A DNA stretch of 23,430 nucleotides from contig JADFNT010000001.1 in NCBI GenBank assembly GCA_022563215.1, forward strand, positions 1-23,430, read 5' to 3'. The DNA is from Pseudomonadota bacterium. GTDB lineage: Bacteria > Pseudomonadota > Alphaproteobacteria > Rhodospirillales > Casp-alpha2. Each line of letters opens with the position of its first letter. Position 1 is the first letter of the stretch. The translations under genes were made by a program, and so were the position numbers. Positions 7,949 to 15,214 of the stretch are shown here, in pieces. The notes beneath the pieces were generated by a model, which searched no databases, had not been told where the DNA came from, and worked only from the letters and a program-made list of their open reading frames with translations.

Positions 7949-8935
7949 ATGGCCGAGAACCAACAGCAGGCTGAAGGCCGGGAAACGGTCAGGGGTGAAA
8001 ACACCCTCGTTTCGATGATTTTTTCCTTCCGCAACGAAGAGGCGGTGTTGCCGGAGCTGATCGAACGCGTCGAAGCCGTTCTGTCCGGTCAACCGTTGGA
8101 TTATGAACTGATCTTTATCAATGACGATTCGAACGATGAATCTCTTGATGTTTTGATGTCGGCGCGGGCCAAAAATCCGCGCATTAAGATCCTCAACATG
8201 TCCCGATGTTTCGGCCATGCCGAATGCGTAAAGGCGGGCATGGCGTATGCCTCGGGCGATGCCGTTATTTCCATGGATACCGATCTTCAGGATCCGCCGG
8301 AGCTGATCGGCGAATTAATCGCCAAGTGGCGCGATGGCGCCGAGGTGGTCTACACGATCAGGACCCGGCGCAAGGGAGAGAATGCCTTCAGGATGCTGAT
8401 AACCAAGATGGCCTATAAAATTATCGGCGGTTTCTCCAAGGTGCCCCTTCCCGTCGATGCCGGTGATTTCCGGCTCATGAACCGCCGCGCCGTGAACGAG
8501 TTCCTGCGACTGGATGAATCGAACCCCTACCTGCGGGGCCTGGCCATGTGGATCGGGTTCAAGCAGACCCCGGTCTATTACGAGCGCGAAGCCCGCAGGG
8601 CCGGCGATAGCCATTTCCCGGGAACCTTCAGCTTCGGGGCCTTGCAGAGCTTTGTCGCCGGCATCACGTCGTTTTCGATGGTGCCGTTGTTTTTTGTTTT
8701 GGTCGCCGGCATCATTGCCACCGCGGCCTCGGCCCTCGGTTTGGTGGCCTTGGCTTTAGGCGCTCCCTTCCCCGAAGGCACGGCGATGGTGCTGTTCCTG
8801 GTGTTGCTGTGGGGGAGCCTGATGGCCGCTTTGGGCATTGTCGCCGTTTACATCAGCCGGATTTACAGCGACGTCCGCCGGCGTCCCGGTTACATCGTCA
8901 GGGATACCATCGGGTTTTCACCCCGCGGCGACTGA
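7949..8935 (+). CDS. glycosyltransferase family 2, polyprenyl-phosphate sugar synthase (GtrB/DPM1-like)
   Basis: A 328-residue GT-A enzyme. The nucleotide-binding start is VSMIFSFRNEEAVLPELI (about 21-38), INDDSNDES lies at 57-65, and the DxD-type motif MDTDLQDPPEL at 109-119. FGHAECVKAGM and the DAGDFRLM region are typical of the dolichol-phosphate mannose synthase/GtrB/ArnC group. Two C-terminal membrane helices (about 247-275 and 280-305) anchor it. It should load a sugar from a nucleotide donor onto undecaprenyl phosphate at the cytoplasmic face, for use by a periplasmic GT-C enzyme. I chose ATG 7949 because AAAGGGG lies at 7938-7944; the in-frame ATG at 7847 lies inside the kinase gene. 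Confidence 0.87.
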   Translation: MAENQQQAEGRETVRGENTLVSMIFSFRNEEAVLPELIERVEAVLSGQPLDYELIFINDDSNDESLDVLMSARAKNPRIKILNMSRCFGHAECVKAGMAYASGDAVISMDTDLQDPPELIGELIAKWRDGAEVVYTIRTRRKGENAFRMLITKMAYKIIGGFSKVPLPVDAGDFRLMNRRAVNEFLRLDESNPYLRGLAMWIGFKQTPVYYEREARRAGDSHFPGTFSFGALQSFVAGITSFSMVPLFFVLVAGIIATAASALGLVALALGAPFPEGTAMVLFLVLLWGSLMAALGIVAVYISRIYSDVRRRPGYIVRDTIGFSPRGD

Positions 8936-8936
8936 T

Positions 8937-8965
8937 CCCGGCGCGCGGTTTCCGTCCTCGCCGGG
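8937..8965 (+). terminator. GC-rich hairpin after the GtrB-like gene
   Basis: CCCGGCG (8937-8943) pairs perfectly with CGCCGGG (8959-8965) across a 15-base loop, one base after the TGA. GAAAAAGTTTAATT follows, which is AT-rich but not a clean T tract, so termination is plausible rather than clear. On the minus strand it would also lie downstream of the radical SAM gene. Confidence 0.35.
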
Positions 8966-8981
8966 GAAAAAGTTTAATTCC

Positions 8982-9013
8982 CTAGAGCATTTTCCACGTC
9001 AGTGGAAACATGC
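8982..9013. repeat. palindromic intergenic repeat, copy A
   Basis: CTAGAGC is followed by TTTCCAC (8991-8997), the loop GTCA and GTGGAAA (9002-9008). An outer GCAT/ATGC pair (8987-8990 with 9010-9013) is separated by one bulged base. The architecture matches copy B although the stem sequence differs. It resembles short dispersed palindromes starting with CTAGAGC that I recall from alphaproteobacterial intergenic DNA. Confidence 0.65.
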
Positions 9014-9051
9014 GATAAGCCCGCGCGGCGCTTGAGCGGCCAGAGGCAAAA

Positions 9052-9087
9052 CCTAGAGCGATTCCATTTGAATGGAATACGCCCTAG
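9052..9087. repeat. palindromic intergenic repeat, copy B
   Basis: CCTAGAGCG is followed by ATTCCAT (9061-9067), the loop TTGA and ATGGAAT (9072-9078). The outer arms GCG/CGC and CTAG/CTAG continue with one bulge (A9079) and one mismatch, making a near-complete dyad of about 35 bases. The right arm runs into the 3' end of the radical SAM gene, whose TAG stop (9086-9084) is part of the terminal CTAG. Confidence 0.7.
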
Positions 9088-10619
9088 AAGTGCGGGCTTT
9101 TCGGCGTCCCCTGATGGCCGAATTCGGTTTCCGCCTGGCCACCGGCGGCGCCGGCCGCGGCGGCGGCCGGTTTCGGGACGCTGAACAGCGACTGAAACAG
9201 ACGCGACGACCGCCAAAGTATCATCCGCCCGACGCGGACGAACAATAAAACGAACCCGAAGACACCGTGCTTGGCGTACATCGGCGCCCATCGCCAGGGC
9301 GCCATGTAAATACGGACGAAGCCCTCGTTCTGGAGCTCCACCAGGTCCTTCGGCGTCAGATCGCCGACCGTCGTCACGGCGGCGCCGTAGCGGCGGTATT
9401 GCGAGAAATCGTCGGTATGAAGTGTCACCCCCTGGTCGCCTTGCTTGGCGATCTCGTAGAACTCGGTTCCCGGATAGGGAACGGCGATCGCTAGGTTGGC
9501 CTGTTTGATATCGCGGTTCTCACCCAGGAAACGAAGCAACGTTCGCACCGTTTCCTCGCTTTCGCCGGGCAGCCCGATCATCACCGAGTTCATGGCTTCG
9601 ACGTTGTATTTGTTGAGGATGCGGTTGGCCTCGACGTAATACTGCAGCGGCACCTTCTTCTTCATGGTCTTGCGCATTTCCGTGTCCACGGTCTCAAGGC
9701 CGAAGGACAGCCGGATCAGGCCGCATTCGGCCATCCGCTTGACCTGTTCGTCATTGACCAGGTTGGCCCGGGTACTGCTTTCCCAGGTTATGTCGAGCCC
9801 TTCGTCTTCGATGAGATCGCAAATCTTGAGGATATGCTCGTCATAAAGCGTCAACACGTCATCGACGATGAAGAAATGCCTTATCCCATAGGTATCGACC
9901 ACGTGCTTCATCTCGGCGACCACCGATGCCGGCGACCGGCGGCGGATAAGGGTGGTGTTGAGATCCTTGGAAGCGCAAAAGATGCACTTCCACGGGCAAC
10001 CGCGGGTGGTCTGGATCAAGGTGAACGGATTGCGCCCTTCCAGCGTTCCCAGAAGGTACTTGGAATTGTCGAGCAGGGTGCGGTCGGCCATGGGCAGGCT
10101 GTCGAAATCCTCAAGCGGGTCCGCCGCCCCTTCGAAAACCGGCTGGCCGTCCTCGCCCCGCCAGATGATGCCCTTCAGCCCCTCCGGCGTCCGGCCTTCC
10201 TGAAGGCGGTCCAGGAACCGGGGCAGGACGTCCTCGGCTTCGCCGACGAAGACGTAATCGAAACAGTCCTCAAGCGCCTTTTCCTTGACGATGGTGGTAT
10301 GCGAGCCGCCGATCATGATCGGCAGGTCGGGCCGCGCCTTTTTAAGCGCCGTGGCCAACTCCACCTGGACGTGGAAGAACGGACTGTAGGTCGTCAGGCC
10401 GACGATTTCCGGTTCCTCGGCAAGCACCTTGGCTACCGTATCGTCTACCGACAAGTTGTCGGGGGTGCCGTCGACGATGAAGGCCTCGTGGCCGTGCTGT
10501 TTGACGACGGCTCCCAGGAGGGCCAGGTTCATCGGCGGCCAACTGGAGTTGCGCCGCGCGAAATAACCGAAAATTCCGTAGGATTTAGTCCACGCAGGAT
10601 AGATGAAACCAACTCGCAT
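9084..10619 (-). CDS. B12-binding domain/radical SAM protein
   Basis: A 511-residue protein. Residues 1-140 form a Rossmann-like cobalamin-binding domain, with PPMNLALLGAVVKQHGHEA (28-46), VGLTTYSPF and GGSHTTI. The radical SAM core has the cluster motif RGCPWKCIFC (C208, C212, C215), then a TIM-barrel pattern with SFGLETVD and MIGLPGESEETV. The His of the classic DxHxxG B12 motif is not seen, as is common in this class. The last 30 residues are an Ala/Gly-rich, low-complexity tail. Such enzymes carry out methylations or rearrangements on lipids, sugars, antibiotics or cofactors; the substrate here is unknown. The start is the ATG at 10619, with AAAGGGG about 12 bases upstream. It converges with the GtrB-like gene and appears monocistronic. 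Confidence 0.88.
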   Translation of the reverse strand: MRVGFIYPAWTKSYGIFGYFARRNSSWPPMNLALLGAVVKQHGHEAFIVDGTPDNLSVDDTVAKVLAEEPEIVGLTTYSPFFHVQVELATALKKARPDLPIMIGGSHTTIVKEKALEDCFDYVFVGEAEDVLPRFLDRLQEGRTPEGLKGIIWRGEDGQPVFEGAADPLEDFDSLPMADRTLLDNSKYLLGTLEGRNPFTLIQTTRGCPWKCIFCASKDLNTTLIRRRSPASVVAEMKHVVDTYGIRHFFIVDDVLTLYDEHILKICDLIEDEGLDITWESSTRANLVNDEQVKRMAECGLIRLSFGLETVDTEMRKTMKKKVPLQYYVEANRILNKYNVEAMNSVMIGLPGESEETVRTLLRFLGENRDIKQANLAIAVPYPGTEFYEIAKQGDQGVTLHTDDFSQYRRYGAAVTTVGDLTPKDLVELQNEGFVRIYMAPWRWAPMYAKHGVFGFVLLFVRVGRMILWRSSRLFQSLFSVPKPAAAAAGAAGGQAETEFGHQGTPKSPHF

Positions 10620-10740
10620 GATCTGTTGGTGCCCCTTTATTTCGTGTTCGTCGACATTTTCGACATCGTTGAGGGTCTCAGGGGAAATTTAGGGTGGGCT
10701 TGGGCCGCTATCAAGGAAAACTAAAGTTTCGGCTTTTATT

Positions 10741-11010
10741 CTAGCTGGCGTGAAGGTCCCGGTCGCGATGGTAGGCGTCGGTGAAATCGTCCAGCATTTT
10801 CGCCGCCTTGGCGTCAAAGTCGGCGCGTTGAATGAGCGCCCGGGTGACGAAGGCGGTGAAGGTCACGGCCTCCCCCTTGCCGCGCAAGCGGAAGGCGCCG
10901 GCGAAGTCGTCCAGGTCTTCATGGGTCTGCTTCTTGGCCATCACGTTGAGCTGGCTTTTCACCAAGCGGTGCTTGTCGCGCCATTTCTTCTGGGTGGCGG
11001 CGGTGGCCAT
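10741..11010 (-). CDS. 89-residue conserved-looking protein, possible ribbon-helix-helix regulator
   Basis: I chose ATG 11010 over an upstream start at 11157 because the promoter lies between them; the protein is then 89 residues. It begins with the basic stretch KKWRDKHRLVK. SQLNVMAKKQTHEDLDDFA looks like a strand followed by a helix, and VTFTAFVTRALIQRADF looks like a turn and second helix, with an RGKGEA insert between them. This order (basic strand, helix, turn, helix) resembles ribbon-helix-helix DNA-binding proteins, but the match is by eye and loose. I know of no characterised relative. The promoter and palindrome just upstream fit an autoregulated gene. Confidence 0.7.
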   Translation of the reverse strand: MATAATQKKWRDKHRLVKSQLNVMAKKQTHEDLDDFAGAFRLRGKGEAVTFTAFVTRALIQRADFDAKAAKMLDDFTDAYHRDRDLHAS

Positions 11011-11035
11011 GGGAAATCTCTTGTTAAGGCCGATT

Positions 11036-11064
11036 ATTCTACTAGTAGATAATTGATAAGTCAA
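11036..11064 (-). promoter_or_regulatory. near-consensus sigma-70 promoter of the 89-residue protein gene
   Basis: Reading the minus strand, TTGACT (11064-11059) and TAGAAT (11041-11036) are separated by exactly 17 bases. Each hexamer matches consensus at five of six positions. A transcript would start near 11029 and give a leader of about 19 bases before the ATG at 11010. Confidence 0.75.
11038..11049. promoter_or_regulatory. perfect 12-bp palindrome overlapping the -10 box (candidate operator)
   Basis: TCTACTAGTAGA is fully self-complementary and covers four of the six -10 bases plus part of the spacer. A protein bound here would block RNA polymerase. CTA/TAG half-sites of this size suit a dimeric or tetrameric small repressor such as a ribbon-helix-helix protein. 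The binding factor is inferred, not shown. Confidence 0.5.
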
Positions 11065-11085
11065 CCTTGCCCTCCCCTTGCCCCT

Positions 11086-11116
11086 CCCCCGGCCCCGAGC
11101 GGGACTTGGCCGGGGG
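11086..11116 (-). terminator. 9-bp GC hairpin directly after hflX
   Basis: CCCCCGGCC (11086-11094) pairs perfectly with GGCCGGGGG (11108-11116) across a 13-base loop, starting immediately after the hflX TAA. No T tract follows on the minus strand, so it may be a pause or 3'-end stabilising hairpin rather than an intrinsic terminator. Confidence 0.4.
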
Positions 11117-12490
11117 TTAATGACGGCGGCGCTGGAAACGCGCCGCGTTGGCGGCATCGAGGCGCACCTTCAGGTGGATGGCGTCGGCCTTGTCCTGGCG
11201 CTCGACGACCTCGCCGTGATCGTATAGCCACGCCAGCGACGCCCCGTCGTCGTGGGTCAGCGATACCTCGATGAGCTTGAAACGCGCCGTGATCCGTTCG
11301 TCGATGGTGGCGATTAGTTGCTGGCACCCGTCGCCCTTGATCGCCGATACCATCACTGTCGGGATGTTGCTGCGCGCCGTCCGGTTGGCCAGGGCCTGCC
11401 TTTCCGCCGCCGTCATCAGGTCGATCTTGTTCAACACCTCGATCAGGGTTTCGCCGACGTCGTCGCCCAATCCCATATCCCGGAGCACCGCCAGCACATC
11501 CGCCTTTTGCGCTTCCGTGTCCGCATGGGCGGCGTCGCGGACGTGAACGATGACGTCGGCTTCCACCACTTCCTCGAGGGTGGCGTGGAAGGCGTTGACC
11601 AGTTCATGCGGCAGTTGGGAGATGAAACCGACCGTATCGGACAGGATGACGGTCCGGCCCGACGGCGTCTCGAACCCCCGCATGGTCGGATCCAGGGTGG
11701 CGAAAAGCTGGTCCTCGGCTTTGACCTTGGACTTGGTCAGGCGGTTGAACAGGGTCGATTTGCCGGCGTTGGTGTAACCGACCAGCGCCACCACCGGATA
11801 GGGCACCCGGCGGCGGGCCTGGCGATGAAGCTGACGGGTGCGCTTTACGTCCTTGAGTTCGCGCTTGAGACGGGTGATGCGTTTGCCGATCAGGCGGCGG
11901 TCGGTTTCGATCTGGGTTTCGCCCGGTCCGCCCATGAAACCGGCGCCGCCGCGTTGGCGTTCAAGATGGGTCCAACTGCGGACTAGGCGGCCGCGCTGAT
12001 AAGTCAACGCCGCCAGCTCGACTTGCAGTCGGCCCTCGCGGGTCCGCGCGCGCTCGCCGAAGATTTCCAGAATCAGCCCGGTGCGGTCGATGACCTTGCA
12101 TTGCCAGTCCCGTTCCAGGTTGCGCTGTTGCACCGGCGTCAGCGGCGCATCGACGATGACGACGGTGATCTTGCCCCCGTTGATCGCCTTTCCCTGGGCC
12201 CCTCCCTGGCCATTTTCTTCGCCTTCACCGTTGGCGCCGATGAGGCTGCTTAAGCGCTTGACGACGCCGGACCCGAACAAGGTTGCCGGCCGGCGCCGGC
12301 CCAGGGTGACGATTTCGGAATGGACGACGGTGAGATTGATGGCCTTGGCCAAGCCGACGGCTTCGCCCAAGAGTGCGTCTTCCCGGCCGGTTTTGGACGA
12401 CGATTTCAAACGAGGATGGACGACCAAACAGGTTTCCCCGTCCCGGTCCGGGGCGGAAGATCGGTGGTCGGGTTTTCGAGGTCCGGTCAA
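11117..12490 (-). CDS. hflX: GTPase HflX
   Basis: A 457-residue P-loop GTPase that binds the 50S subunit and rescues or splits stalled ribosomes. The N-terminal HflX domain includes GSGVVKRL. A helical linker follows with the family motif GGAGFMGGPGETQIETDRR (181-199). The G domain has G1 GYTNAGKS (238-245), G3 DTVGF (285-289) and G4 NKID (354-357). A Gly/Glu/Asn-rich insert at about 86-105 (GANGEGEENGQGGAQG) lies in the N-terminal domain and is probably a flexible loop. The start is TTG at 12490, 12 bases after the hfq stop, with GAGGAA in the hfq end as a possible binding site. The hfq-hflX pairing is widely conserved in proteobacteria. Confidence 0.95.
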   Translation of the reverse strand: MTGPRKPDHRSSAPDRDGETCLVVHPRLKSSSKTGREDALLGEAVGLAKAINLTVVHSEIVTLGRRRPATLFGSGVVKRLSSLIGANGEGEENGQGGAQGKAINGGKITVVIVDAPLTPVQQRNLERDWQCKVIDRTGLILEIFGERARTREGRLQVELAALTYQRGRLVRSWTHLERQRGGAGFMGGPGETQIETDRRLIGKRITRLKRELKDVKRTRQLHRQARRRVPYPVVALVGYTNAGKSTLFNRLTKSKVKAEDQLFATLDPTMRGFETPSGRTVILSDTVGFISQLPHELVNAFHATLEEVVEADVIVHVRDAAHADTEAQKADVLAVLRDMGLGDDVGETLIEVLNKIDLMTAAERQALANRTARSNIPTVMVSAIKGDGCQQLIATIDERITARFKLIEVSLTHDDGASLAWLYDHGEVVERQDKADAIHLKVRLDAANAARFQRRRH

Positions 12491-12502
12491 TTTTCCGGCC
12501 GA

Positions 12503-12763
12503 CTATTCCTCGACGGCGGCCTCCGCCTCTTTATCGGGCTCGAACAATTGGATCGGCACCGACGGCATGACCGTCGAAATGGCGTGCTTGTACACCAATT
12601 GGGTGTGCCCGTCCCGGCGCAACAGCACCGAAAAATTATCAAACCAAGTGACGATTCCCTGAAGTTTTACGCCGTTGACCAGGAAAATGGTTACCGGCGT
12701 TTTCTGTTTCCGGATGTGATTCAGGAAAACGTCTTGCACGTTTTGCGACTTTTCGGACGACAT
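12503..12763 (-). CDS. hfq: RNA chaperone Hfq
   Basis: An 86-residue Sm-like protein that forms hexamers and pairs small RNAs with mRNAs. The Sm1 region reads [20 protein letters not shown] (21-40), and Sm2 includes LVYKHAIS (56-63). The proximal-face residues Q8, K59 and H60 are present. The tail after the Sm core is short and acidic, as usual in alphaproteobacteria. I chose ATG 12763 because the G-rich Shine-Dalgarno (AGGGGG) sits 8 bases upstream and the protein then starts MSSEKSQ, like known alphaproteobacterial Hfq. A GTG three codons earlier would abut the binding site. It is separated from the HAD gene by 140 bases, so it may have its own promoter, though I could not identify one with confidence. 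Confidence 0.97.
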   Translation of the reverse strand: MSSEKSQNVQDVFLNHIRKQKTPVTIFLVNGVKLQGIVTWFDNFSVLLRRDGHTQLVYKHAISTVMPSVPIQLFEPDKEAEAAVEE

Positions 12764-12903
12764 AGATGCCACCCCCTTTTTTTTCTTGAACCCGATCGAT
12801 CAGGGGATAGACCGCGGGTTTCTCCCTGTTTATCAATTGGTTATTACTTTTCCCCTTCCCAACCCGGCGGCCTCGCCGGAGGGCCCTCGACGTCAAAATA
12901 ATC

Positions 12904-13554
12904 TTACAGGGAATTAATAAACTTGCAAAGCGCATCGCAGTCCCGGAAGTGCCGGGCCGGGGGATGAGCGTTGAATTCGCCGGGCCCGGGCGCCGGATCG
13001 CGGACCAGAACGGGGGTACAGCCGGCGTTATGGGCGCATTCCATGTCGATATCGGCGTCGCCGGCGAACCAGACGCTAGGCCCCCTGGCGATGCCGCTTG
13101 TCGCCAACGCCAAGTCGACGGGATCGGCGGCCGGTTTGTCCCGGTCCGCGTCCATGGCCCCGACCATGGCGCCGAAAAACCGGTCCCAGCCCAGGTGTTC
13201 GGCCTCCAGACGCAGAAAATCGCCCTTCTTGTTGCTGACCACGCCCATATAGACACCCGTCCGGGAAAGGCTTTCCAGCATCCCCTGAGCGCCGTCGATG
13301 GGGCGCAGTTTCTCCACATGAATGGCGGCATAGCGTTTATAGAAAACGTCGCCGGCGTCCCGCCACTTGTCTCCGAACAGCTTGGGGAAACTGTCGCGCA
13401 TGGATTTTCGGACCCGGCTTCGGGTTTCATCGAGGCTCCAGGGCTCTTTGCCGAAGGCGGTGAGGGTAACGTTCAGGGCGTCATGGATGGTCGGCCAGGA
13501 ATCGACCAGGGTGTTGTCCCAATCGAACAGGATAGCCTTCGGCATTTTCTGCAT
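12904..13554 (-). CDS. HAD-superfamily hydrolase (phosphoglycolate phosphatase-like)
   Basis: A 216-residue haloacid dehalogenase-like phosphatase. Motif I is FDWDNTLVDS (10-19, nucleophile D11, acid/base D13), motif II VVSNKKG, and motif IV FAGDADIDMECA with the metal-binding aspartates. A helical cap follows motif I, as in subfamily IA. Such enzymes hydrolyse small phosphate esters; the substrate is not predictable, and Gph-like activity is only one option. ATG 13554 is preferred, with AAGGGGGG about 11 bases upstream, over an internal ATG three codons later. It starts 17 bases after the aminotransferase stop, so the two are probably in one transcript. HAD genes beside dat and hfq recur in related genomes, as I recall. 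Confidence 0.88.
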   Translation of the reverse strand: MQKMPKAILFDWDNTLVDSWPTIHDALNVTLTAFGKEPWSLDETRSRVRKSMRDSFPKLFGDKWRDAGDVFYKRYAAIHVEKLRPIDGAQGMLESLSRTGVYMGVVSNKKGDFLRLEAEHLGWDRFFGAMVGAMDADRDKPAADPVDLALATSGIARGPSVWFAGDADIDMECAHNAGCTPVLVRDPAPGPGEFNAHPPARHFRDCDALCKFINSL

Positions 13555-13571
13555 CGTCGAGATGACCCCCC

Positions 13572-14453
13572 TTAATTCCAGGAGCTTGTGTTTTGCGGGC
13601 CGCCGTGATTTTCGATGAAATCGACGTAAAGGTCGAGCATCCTGGTCGTCAGTTCCCCGACATGGCCGTTGCCGACGGTTTGTCCGTCGATGCTGGTCAC
13701 CGCCTTGAGGTGCGAGGTCGAACTGGTGACGAAGGCTTCCTTGGCGGCCAAGGCCTCGGCCACCGAAAACGGCCGTTCGGAGAATTGAATGCCTGCCTCT
13801 GCCGCCGCCTCCAGGACCGTGAGCCGGGTGATTCCGTTGAGGATGGCGTGCGAGACATTATGGGTGACCAATTCGCCGTCCTGGGTGACGATCCAGGCGT
13901 TGGACAACGTCCCCTCGGTTACCATGCCCTGGTCATTGACCATCCAGGCTTCGTAGGCGCCGGCCTCGTGCGCTTGTTGCTTGCCCAGGATGTTGGGCAG
14001 AAGGGAGACGGACTTGATGTCGTGACGTTTCCAGCGGATATCGGGAATGGTGATGACGCCGACGCCCTGGCGCAGTTCTTCCTTGTTCAGCGGCGGCATG
14101 CGGCGGCCGGTCAGCACCAACGAACTATCAACGTCCTTGGGGAATTGATGATCGCGGCGGGCGACGCCGCGGGAAATTTGTAAATAGATGAACCCGTCCC
14201 GGACCCTGTTGCGGCGAGCGATTTCCCTGATTACGACCCCGATCGCGCGGCGCGACATCGGCCAGGCAATGCGCAGTTCCTTGAGCGAATGCTCCAGCCG
14301 GTCCATATGGCCCTGTTCACCGATGAGGCGGCCGTGGTGCAAGAAGAACACCTCGTAGACGCCGTCGGCGAACTGATAGCCCCGGTCTTCGATATGGACC
14401 GCCGCCTCGTGGTGGGGCACGTAGCGGCCGTTGACGTAGGCGATTCGCGTCAT
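13572..14453 (-). CDS. dat: D-amino-acid aminotransferase (PLP fold-type IV)
   Basis: A 293-residue class IV aminotransferase. It starts MTRIAYVNGRYVPHHEAAVH and then IEDRGYQFADGVYEV (21-35), the signature N-terminus of the family. The PLP lysine is K147 in HDIKSVSLLPNILGKQQA. The cofactor-phosphate motif region MVTEGTLSN (about 177-185) and SSTSHLKAVTSID near the C-terminus are present. The enzyme transfers amino groups between D-amino acids and 2-oxo acids (for example D-Ala/D-Glu); the branched-chain enzyme IlvE is the main alternative, but the motif context favours DAT. The ATG at 14453 overlaps the racemase TGA (ATGA), so translation is probably coupled. The frame stays open upstream to 14759, but that part lies antiphase within the racemase gene. 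Confidence 0.92.
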   Translation of the reverse strand: MTRIAYVNGRYVPHHEAAVHIEDRGYQFADGVYEVFFLHHGRLIGEQGHMDRLEHSLKELRIAWPMSRRAIGVVIREIARRNRVRDGFIYLQISRGVARRDHQFPKDVDSSLVLTGRRMPPLNKEELRQGVGVITIPDIRWKRHDIKSVSLLPNILGKQQAHEAGAYEAWMVNDQGMVTEGTLSNAWIVTQDGELVTHNVSHAILNGITRLTVLEAAAEAGIQFSERPFSVAEALAAKEAFVTSSTSHLKAVTSIDGQTVGNGHVGELTTRMLDLYVDFIENHGGPQNTSSWN

Positions 14454-15214
14454 GCGTTTTGCCGCTGCCGCTTTTCCCGGTCCCCGGGCGCAGGCCGGTC
14501 GCCGCCCCGGGACCACCGGACACAGGCTTCCGCCAGGGCTGCGGTGGCGTCCACGTAACGCCCCTCGGAAGCGTCGTCGTCCTTCAGCGCCACCGGGATT
14601 TCCGTGCAGGCGAGGATGACGGCGGGCGCGCCACGCCCAAGAAGGTTGTCGGCGGCGGTGCGCAGGAGCTCCTCGGCCTGAGCCGTCCGCCCCGCCTTCA
14701 CCAGTCCGATTCCAGGCGTCACCAGGGTTTCCATGTCGCCGTCGTCGGGAACCATGCACTCGTAGCCGTGACTGGCGAGCCGCGCCGGGTAGATGCCGGC
14801 ATCAAGGGTGCCGGCGGTGGCGAGAAGCCCCACCGGGCCATCAGGGACGCCCAGGCGATCCAGGGCGGCGCCGGCGGCGTCGACCATATGCAGAACCGGA
14901 ACGGAACTTTCCCGCGCCAGGTCGTCGTACCAGTGATGCGCCGTGTTGCACGGGATGGCGATGCATTCGACCCCCGCACGCACCAACGTGCGCAGGCCCT
15001 CGATCATGGCCGGCAACGGCGATTCCCTTCCTTCGACGATGGCGGCCGAGCGGTCCGGCACCTGCGGCACCGAATAAACGATAAGGGGCAGGTGGTCCTG
15101 ATCCCTCGATGCCGGGGTCAGCTCGATGACCTTAGCCATGAAATCGACCGTCGCCATCGGCCCCATGCCGCCCAGCACCCCGATGGCGCCCGCCGGTTTC
15201 CGTTTGGCTGCCAT
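14450..15214 (-). CDS. aspartate/glutamate racemase family protein
   Basis: A 254-residue, PLP-independent racemase. The N-terminus is IGVLGGMGPMATVDFMAKVI (11-30), diagnostic for the aspartate racemase branch. The two catalytic cysteines are visible: C89 in IAIPCNTAHHW and C203 in ILACTEIPVAL. The expected reaction is interconversion of L- and D-aspartate (or glutamate). It starts at ATG 15214, sharing one base with the trkA stop (TGATG), and ends in a 4-bp overlap with the D-amino-acid aminotransferase, so it sits as a coupled step between trkA and dat. Hand counts show stretches near 80% GC, above neighbouring genes. Substrate specificity is uncertain; some relatives act on other amino or hydroxy acids. 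Confidence 0.9.
   Translation of the reverse strand: MAAKRKPAGAIGVLGGMGPMATVDFMAKVIELTPASRDQDHLPLIVYSVPQVPDRSAAIVEGRESPLPAMIEGLRTLVRAGVECIAIPCNTAHHWYDDLARESSVPVLHMVDAAGAALDRLGVPDGPVGLLATAGTLDAGIYPARLASHGYECMVPDDGDMETLVTPGIGLVKAGRTAQAEELLRTAADNLLGRGAPAVILACTEIPVALKDDDASEGRYVDATAALAEACVRWSRGGDRPAPGDREKRQRQNA

Noticed and set aside
12864..12879. Six-bp hairpin CCGGCG/CGCCGG between the HAD gene and hfq
   Set aside because: The stem is perfect but no T tract follows on the minus strand; in such GC-rich DNA it may be chance.
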